Shown here: positions 47,001 through 64,000 of the stretch, piece by piece | Position numbering within the stretch: position 1 is the stretch's first letter | Layout of the letters: each line of letters starts with the position of its first letter | From: Leptobrachium leishanense | Lineage: Eukaryota > Chordata > Amphibia > Anura > Megophryidae | Assembly (NCBI GenBank): GCA_009667805.1 | Contig: CM019066.1 | Coordinates: 116,302,190-116,366,189, forward strand | Length of the DNA: 64,000 nt | Direction: 5' to 3' | Made by a program: the position numbers and the translations under genes | The notes under the pieces: generated by a model | Seen by the model: only the letters and a program-made list of their open reading frames with translations | Database searches by the model: none | What the model was told of the DNA's origin: nothing

Positions 47001-48024
47001 TCTTTGGGAGTGGTGTTTTCAGACCGGGATCGAGGTCCAAGCACAATTCATTCCGGGAATCTCGAACCAATTCGCAGATTGGAGCTCGAGACATACAGAG
47101 GACTCCGGAGATTGGCGTCTGAGCTCGGCAGCTTTCTCCGACGTGTTATCCCTTTGGGGACCTTTTCACGCGGATCTTTTTGCCAGCCGACTCAACGCCC
47201 ATCTTCCGATCTTCTTCAGTTGGCGACCAGACCCACTGGCGGAGGCAACGGACGCTTTCTTTCAGGATTGGTCCGGGGCCCGCCAGTACGCCTTCCCGCC
47301 ATTTCAACTGATAGCAGGCACAGATTGTGATCACCACCCCCTTCTGGCAGAACCAATCTTGGTTCCCGGTACTATTGGATCTCCTCATGGATATCCCCCG
47401 CTTTCTTCCGGCTCTCCCGGATCTCCTGAAAGACGCCTCCGGGCAACCTCACCCTCTCCTGTCTCCAGGATCCAGTCGGTTATTGGCCTCACTGGTTTCG
47501 GGACGCCCGGGAGAGCCGGAGAGATTTCGGACCGAACTACTACGCTCCTACGCCAGGCGTGGGCCCCGGGTACTCGATCCTGCTACTTATCAGCGTGGCT
47601 CACCTGGCATAATTGGTGTCTGTCAAGGGATCAAGATCCCTTCCAGGCTCCTTTGAACTGTGTCTTAGATTTCCTTACGGAGATCTTCGATCAGGGCAAA
47701 GCGTATCGCACTCTTAATGTGTATAGATCAGCTTTATCAGCTTACCATGTGGGTTTTCAGGGGACACCTTTAGGCAAACATCCGTTGGTAGGTACAACTA
47801 CGCTTGCGCGCTGGCTTCGTTGGCTCTTGGTGTTAGCAGGTGTAGATACCTCCGTTTTCGGAGCTCATTCGGTGCGTAGCGCCGTTGCTTCTTCCGCGGT
47901 GTCGGCAGGTTGTCGGTTGGAGGACTTGTTGCGATCAGCTGATTGGTCCAGAGAGTCCACCTTCCGCTCATTTTATTTCAAGCCTGTTGTTCATTGGTCA
48001 TCCGCAGTTGTGGGTCAGCTTTGA
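44089..48024 (+). CDS. DIRS polyprotein-like ORF (Gag-like, RT, RNase H, tyrosine recombinase), decayed
   Basis: This is one open frame of 1311 codons. A better start may be the ATG at 44152 (MPRGKTPQRA). Residues 1-450 are Gag-like, followed by an R/G-rich tail (about 450-530). Reverse transcriptase starts near 605 (LVPKKGGGVRPVINLKELNG), with YLDDV at 723-727. RNase H begins at IDSDACGSGWGAY (886-898). The end is a tyrosine recombinase with H1260-x-x-R1263 and Y1296. The single frame is misleading: the true start of the RT protein lies in the second frame (45365-45907), and the end of the RNase H protein lies again in that frame (47327-47656). The recombinase lacks the block with the first catalytic arginine, because the sequence jumps from GKHPLVG to TTLARWLRWLL. 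The copy is probably inactive. Confidence 0.8.
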   Translation: MPDRSAHAETIPDILPDSDSTMPRGKTPQRAASPAEISAQSSDESVGEQSQPPVLVQAQMAPSQTPTLDPYTQASIDSAVFKAVSVLSADFTRSLKEIMAENRQPDISPPPAVYDTGSTLTAVRPPELPLHNTGKQSVRKARHMTGGTGIPATMPGNVHPSPTIAPRKRAPAHTTIPHSKRFKLPSVSNPDTAIVPAPLQDPTPDSEEDDTSDVIDVYASDEDFTEDTVAVDTTARPGIIYDPLGNPLFCPEDLSHPRSADWSPLPHVEQWVDAQVRKALDKNTRNRMKAECPRPTTNGKTCLTPEVDKAFVDFVTPKGWSPSKGIDHAFKVCQDKLLDTVGPLIKLLDTAEQAKLSGEPLDPVQITNWTQRSLSFLGNANTALASERRKCILLKMDRQLAGVADNELGAAANGALFGKSFLKDMNEYSGAFNTMERVSNSLKKVFSGVFPRAGGYRGRATGRGTPFTSGPTGGNPSTATAPAPSPFFPSRSRPWRGRGFRGSRGGHSSSTFRHTGTYAPYSPVYDQSRRSFKIVSHSMVSHFVGPLGPQYCARVCSGVLFSPAPTTDSFPSPLFRGRSGVGGAGDFRIIPERSHRAGSTGTLGFLSNLFLVPKKGGGVRPVINLKELNGSVVYRHFQMEGMHMLKDLLKPRDWLAKVDLKDAYLTIPIAKESRDFLQFRWGPDLWRFRCLPFGLSSAPWCFTKMLKPVVAWLRAKGVRLIIYLDDVLLMASSENQLRLHVCWTINLFQSLGFLVNQEKSVLSPSQTLEFLGFGVNSVMMTITVPLPKCRSILREVRSLLEVHTPSLRDLARVIGLLAATRLAVKPAPLHYRALQRLKALFLRKGLPYSAPISLSGEARLDLEWWIDHLHACNGRPILVPPPTLTIDSDACGSGWGAYCEGTSTGGRWSMQERQLHMNGLELLAGLFALQSFLKDGTHRSVLLRMDNFPAVRYINSLGGPRSLLLTTMASRLWEWCFQTGIEVQAQFIPGISNQFADWSSRHTEDSGDWRLSSAAFSDVLSLWGPFHADLFASRLNAHLPIFFSWRPDPLAEATDAFFQDWSGARQYAFPPFQLIAGTDCDHHPLLAEPILVPGTIGSPHGYPPLSSGSPGSPERRLRATSPSPVSRIQSVIGLTGFGTPGRAGEISDRTTTLLRQAWAPGTRSCYLSAWLTWHNWCLSRDQDPFQAPLNCVLDFLTEIFDQGKAYRTLNVYRSALSAYHVGFQGTPLGKHPLVGTTTLARWLRWLLVLAGVDTSVFGAHSVRSAVASSAVSAGCRLEDLLRSADWSRESTFRSFYFKPVVHWSSAVVGQL
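45365..45907 (+). pseudogene. start of the DIRS reverse transcriptase ORF, in the second frame
   Basis: The frame contains LKLFHTAWCRISSDPWVLNT and GDGQALVEREILELFQKGAI, the conserved lead-in of DIRS reverse transcriptases, then ends at a stop right after APQGPSG. The downstream half (FLSNLFLVPKKGGG) continues in the first frame. A one-base loss in the G run near 45898-45900 explains the break. In DIRS-1 the Gag and RT ORFs overlap in different frames, which fits. Confidence 0.75.
47327..47656 (+). pseudogene. end of the DIRS RT/RNase H ORF, in the second frame
   Basis: VITTPFWQNQSWFPVLLDLL and GSSRLLASLVSGRPGEPE match the region that follows RNase H in DIRS proteins. It overlaps the start of the recombinase ORF, as in other DIRS elements. 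A deletion or frameshift near 47310-47327 separates it from the RNase H part. Confidence 0.65.
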
Positions 48025-48026
48025 AC

Positions 48027-48128
48027 AAGCAATAGGAGCCTCAGAGTCGATGTATTAAAATTATAGAATTTAGCTAAGTATGACGATAAGTTAGAATTTT
48101 AATAATAAGACTCTGAGGCGAGTATTGC
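48027..48128 (+). repeat. internal complementary region of the DIRS element
   Basis: The left half (AGCAATAGGAGCCTCAGAGT to TATTAAAATTA) is the complement of the left end 43588-43625. The right half (AAATTATAGAATTTAGCTAA to CTGAGGCGAGTATTGC) is the complement of the right end at about 48508-48579. The halves overlap by a few bases. This is the template thought to join the ends into a circle during DIRS replication. Confidence 0.93.
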
Positions 48129-48298
48129 CCACCACTCCCGCCGCTATTGTGGTTTTTGGTTGTTTCCTGGGTCTGCGGATCCAATGTCTTCCACTCTTAT
48201 ATTTTTTCTTTCCTCAGCTTCATGAAGGATTTTTCTGGTTCCGGATGGATTGTCCTTTGGTTTTCCCTATCTACCTACAATGATCACCTCGTATGGCA

Positions 48299-48528
48299 AA
48301 GAAAGAGGAAGTAGGAGGGGCGTGGATCGGTTTTGATGGCCACTGAACAGGAAAGAGGACAGATCCAAAGGAGTGGAAGGGGTGTTGGAAGATACCATAT
48401 GCCTGTTTTACTGTTATGTTTTCTCTTTATTCAATATAAAAAGCTTCATATTTCAAAGTTCTTGCTAGTTGCCACTTGCTACTATGTTAATAAAAGCAAG
48501 AAAGAGAAGCAATACTCGCCTCAGAGTC
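48299..48528 (-). repeat. right inverted terminal repeat of the DIRS element
   Basis: Complement of 43603-43832. Beyond it an extension runs to about 48579 (TTAGCTAAATTCTATAATTT), which is matched only in the internal complementary region. Confidence 0.9.
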
Positions 48529-48766
48529 TTATTATTAAAATTCTAACTTATCGTCATACTTAGCTAAATTCTATAATTTCTTTGCTTTTTATGCCTGCTG
48601 ACACTACCGAGTCAAAAGGCATTACACATTTTTAAAAAGGCACACTGACAAAGCATGCATGTCCCTTTAAGTATTGTGCTTTCTCAGTTATATTCAAGGG
48701 ATGTAGTGTATAAATTTGGGTGCGACAGAAAACAAAAATCCAAAAAGCTCGTCTTAAAGTTTACGT

Positions 48767-48772
48767 TTTATT
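48767..48772 (-). promoter_or_regulatory. KPNA4: candidate distal poly-A signal of KPNA4
   Basis: The plus strand reads TTTATT, so the minus strand has AATAAA. It is the last such hexamer before the DIRS element. A second candidate at 49664-49669 would give a shorter transcript. Confidence 0.35.
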
Positions 48773-50679
48773 TCCCCACAACAGCCTAGCTTGCCTTCTA
48801 CATGAATACGTTTACAAGCTAGTTTTTATGCCGTCTCTAGTTTTAAAGTTTTACCATATTTCAGATGACAAGGAATGCTGCAAAAATACTCTAATTCAAC
48901 AAAGAAATAGGATCACAAAATAATCTTTATCCGTTCTACAGTGTTTCAGAATCACCAGTTAAGTTTTAAACACAAAAAAAAGGTAGATACTGATGCTAAA
49001 GGTGGCCGATGCAGTCATGTCTTTATAATAGCAAACTGCCGTTCATGCAACACTTGTGCTCAAAGAGAAGGCACAGCATTTCCTACAATGAGCCACCTTA
49101 TAAAAGATCCTGGTATTACAAATTAAGCAATGTTACTTTTAATTTAGTGTGCATTGCCTCAGGTAGAGGCAGATTTCTTCTAGAGAAAAAAAGACCCTTG
49201 CATAAAATGAATGCAAGCTTTAATAAAAAAACTAATTAATCCTCATCTTCCTAAAGTGGCTCAAAATAGAGATTGTTCATGGCTGCCTTCGCAAGCTAAA
49301 AAGATGCTAAAACGAAGCAACTGGCTGGGGTATACCGACCCAATGTACACCAGAAGGGCAGGGCTTTCTGGCACCTAACGGGTTAAAGGATGCTGAATTT
49401 ATGAATTTAGATTGTACACCTAGTCACACGTCCTAGTGATCTGAGCTTAGCAGTACATATGCACCAAATTTTAAATGCTGAAGTTTCCATATCATTTTCA
49501 TAGAAAACAACGTCTGAAAACAAATAGGATTGAAACACGGCACAGATTTTACCACAAAATGAAACATCTGTACAGGACCCAACAAAATGCATCTAAAAAG
49601 TAATCTATGCTGGCAATTACAACATGCAAATATAGCCATGTCTCCGAAAATGAAAAGGGTAGATTTATTCACTTTTCCTTATTATACCCTATTTTGTAAC
49701 CTCTTCAACCTTTATGGCAACTTATGTATTGCACGAAAAAAAACGTCCACATATTAAAAGGGATATTTCTGGGTTTTCCCCATGCAGATTCTTTTTCTTA
49801 TACAAATTAGCTTTGATGATATGGAACAGTTTGTGTAACATCAAACATTCATCTGGTGCAAATGCACAGGGATATTACTTCATTAAATTTCCATATTTTA
49901 CAAGCAACTTAAAAAAAAAAATTACAAGCAAGTCAGAAATTAAAAAAGCGAAAACAAAACAAAGTAAAAAGAAAGCACACAGGCTGCAGGACTAAACCAA
50001 AAATCTGCTGCTAAACCGGTCTGTTTTCATGTCCAGTGTAAGGTAACACTTATGAACTTTGTGATTTCCTAGGTTTAGTATCAACCCCCTGAAAGGCGAT
50101 TCAAGCTTGCATGCGTTCACATACAGCACCACAACCATACTCTCGTACACACGCCACTCCTGGACTGGGAGTTTGCTTCATGAGGGAAACAACCTCACGT
50201 TAAAATAAAAAAAGAAAAAAAAAGAAATGAGCCTGGCTCCACAGCATGGTGTCCGGACATTCATTCAATGCTGTCCATTCATACGGAGCTTCTCAGCAAG
50301 GCCTGGGCTTTTCTCCTTGGACTTGTGTGGGCATCCGACCCATAGGTTTCGTTTATGCTTACAAGGCTTGGTGATGATAGTACTGCATTTCCTCATTTCT
50401 CCAGTAGATCAATGTTCCATCTCAGGCACTGAAGATCTTTGACCTGTAGCCCTTTCTGCACAACCTATATAAGCATTCGGAGTGAAGTAATTCATTACAT
50501 ATGCCACTCATTCTCACTCGCACCCACTCGCCATCTTGACTTCACTTGGTCTGTACTGTCGTCCAAATGAAGTCCGTACATTTCTTTCTCCGATTTAATG
50601 CAGCAGCAGATCCCATGAGCCAAGCTTGATGGATCAAACCAGTTTTCAATGCTGCGCTGTACCTAACCAACTATTCACC
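48767..50679 (-). other. KPNA4: probable KPNA4 3' untranslated region
   Basis: This stretch directly follows the KPNA4 stop codon on the minus strand, is AT-rich, and holds no recognised transposon, in contrast to everything further downstream. Candidate poly-A signals (AATAAA on the minus strand) lie at 49664-49669 and 48767-48772. The true 3' end is inferred and needs RNA data. Confidence 0.5.
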
Positions 50680-63903
<13,224 letters not shown>

Positions 63904-63938
63904 TTATGCACAAAAGCCATGTCTTACTAGAATGTCAA

Positions 63939-64000
63939 TTAACCTCCATGGCGGTCTAATTTTTTCAAAATTTCGTGTCTAAAAGCGTCTCGATTTTTTT
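63939..64000. mobile_element. start of a TTAA-flanked element (CCTCCCTGGCGGT family), cut by the window end
   Basis: TTAACCTCCATGGCGGTCTA matches the left end of 53352-53767 with one change, followed by TTTTTTCAAAATTTCGTGTC. The rest is outside the window. Confidence 0.65.

Larger units (their letters stand above)
43588..48579 (+). mobile_element. DIRS-1-like retrotransposon
   Basis: It has the DIRS hallmarks: inverted terminal repeats (43603-43832 against 48299-48528), an internal complementary region (48027-48128) complementary to both outer ends, and coding for a Gag-like protein, reverse transcriptase/RNase H and a tyrosine recombinase in that order. No long direct LTRs. The length of 5.0 kb is normal to slightly short. 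DIRS elements integrate without target duplication, and none is seen. Confidence 0.92.

Noticed and set aside
46047..47330. 427-codon plus-strand ORF
   Set aside because: Shadow of the DIRS reverse transcriptase/RNase H region in another frame. The recognisable motifs are in the other frame.

Overview
The window is vertebrate genomic DNA, most likely from an anuran amphibian with a large, repeat-rich genome. No bacterial gene organisation is present. The only host gene I can support is the 3' half of an importin-alpha (karyopherin alpha) gene on the minus strand at 50.7-63.9 kb. Its residues match KPNA4 rather than KPNA3. The repeat mixture also fits a frog-like genome: Tc1 elements, hAT elements and their short derivatives, TTAA-flanked elements, L1/Tx1-like, L2 and CR1 LINEs, a Penelope-like element and a DIRS-1-like element. 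The assignment to anurans is inference.

Layout. 1-13.1 kb: a LINE tail, a Tc1 remnant split by a TTAA element made of serial hairpins, a Tc1 element with an intact transposase (3356-4962), a CR1 tail, a Penelope-like fragment carrying a hammerhead-ribozyme motif (8250-8287, minus), further short elements and an L2 fragment. 13.1-18.1 kb: a nested stack, in which an old repeat was split by a hAT element (13246-17451, 8-bp target duplication) that was itself hit by an L2 tail and by an insertion containing a 568-bp inverted repeat. 18.1-29.0 kb: an array of short hairpins, then an L1-like ORF2 broken by two hAT-ended non-autonomous elements (21088-22849 and 24018-28611). These two elements have different ends but share a palindromic core and the same minisatellite. 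29.0-43.6 kb: L2 and CR1 fragments, many copies of short elements ending CAGGGTTAT, and two decayed Tc1 elements. 43.6-48.6 kb: a DIRS-1-like element with inverted terminal repeats and the diagnostic internal complementary region. 48.6-64.0 kb: the probable KPNA4 3' untranslated region, then ten exons whose introns carry TTAA elements, hAT-type elements, a 28-bp minisatellite and a 31-bp tandem array.

How it fits together. KPNA4 is an ordinary conserved cargo adaptor for nuclear import. The remaining sequence is layered transposon insertion, and target duplications allow several insertion orders to be read directly. The most unusual material is the set of non-autonomous elements built from palindromes plus minisatellites (21.5, 24.4 and 56.8 kb), the serial-hairpin family (1.5, 9.2 and 55.8 kb) and the ribozyme-bearing Penelope-like fragment. 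No complete new gene system was found.
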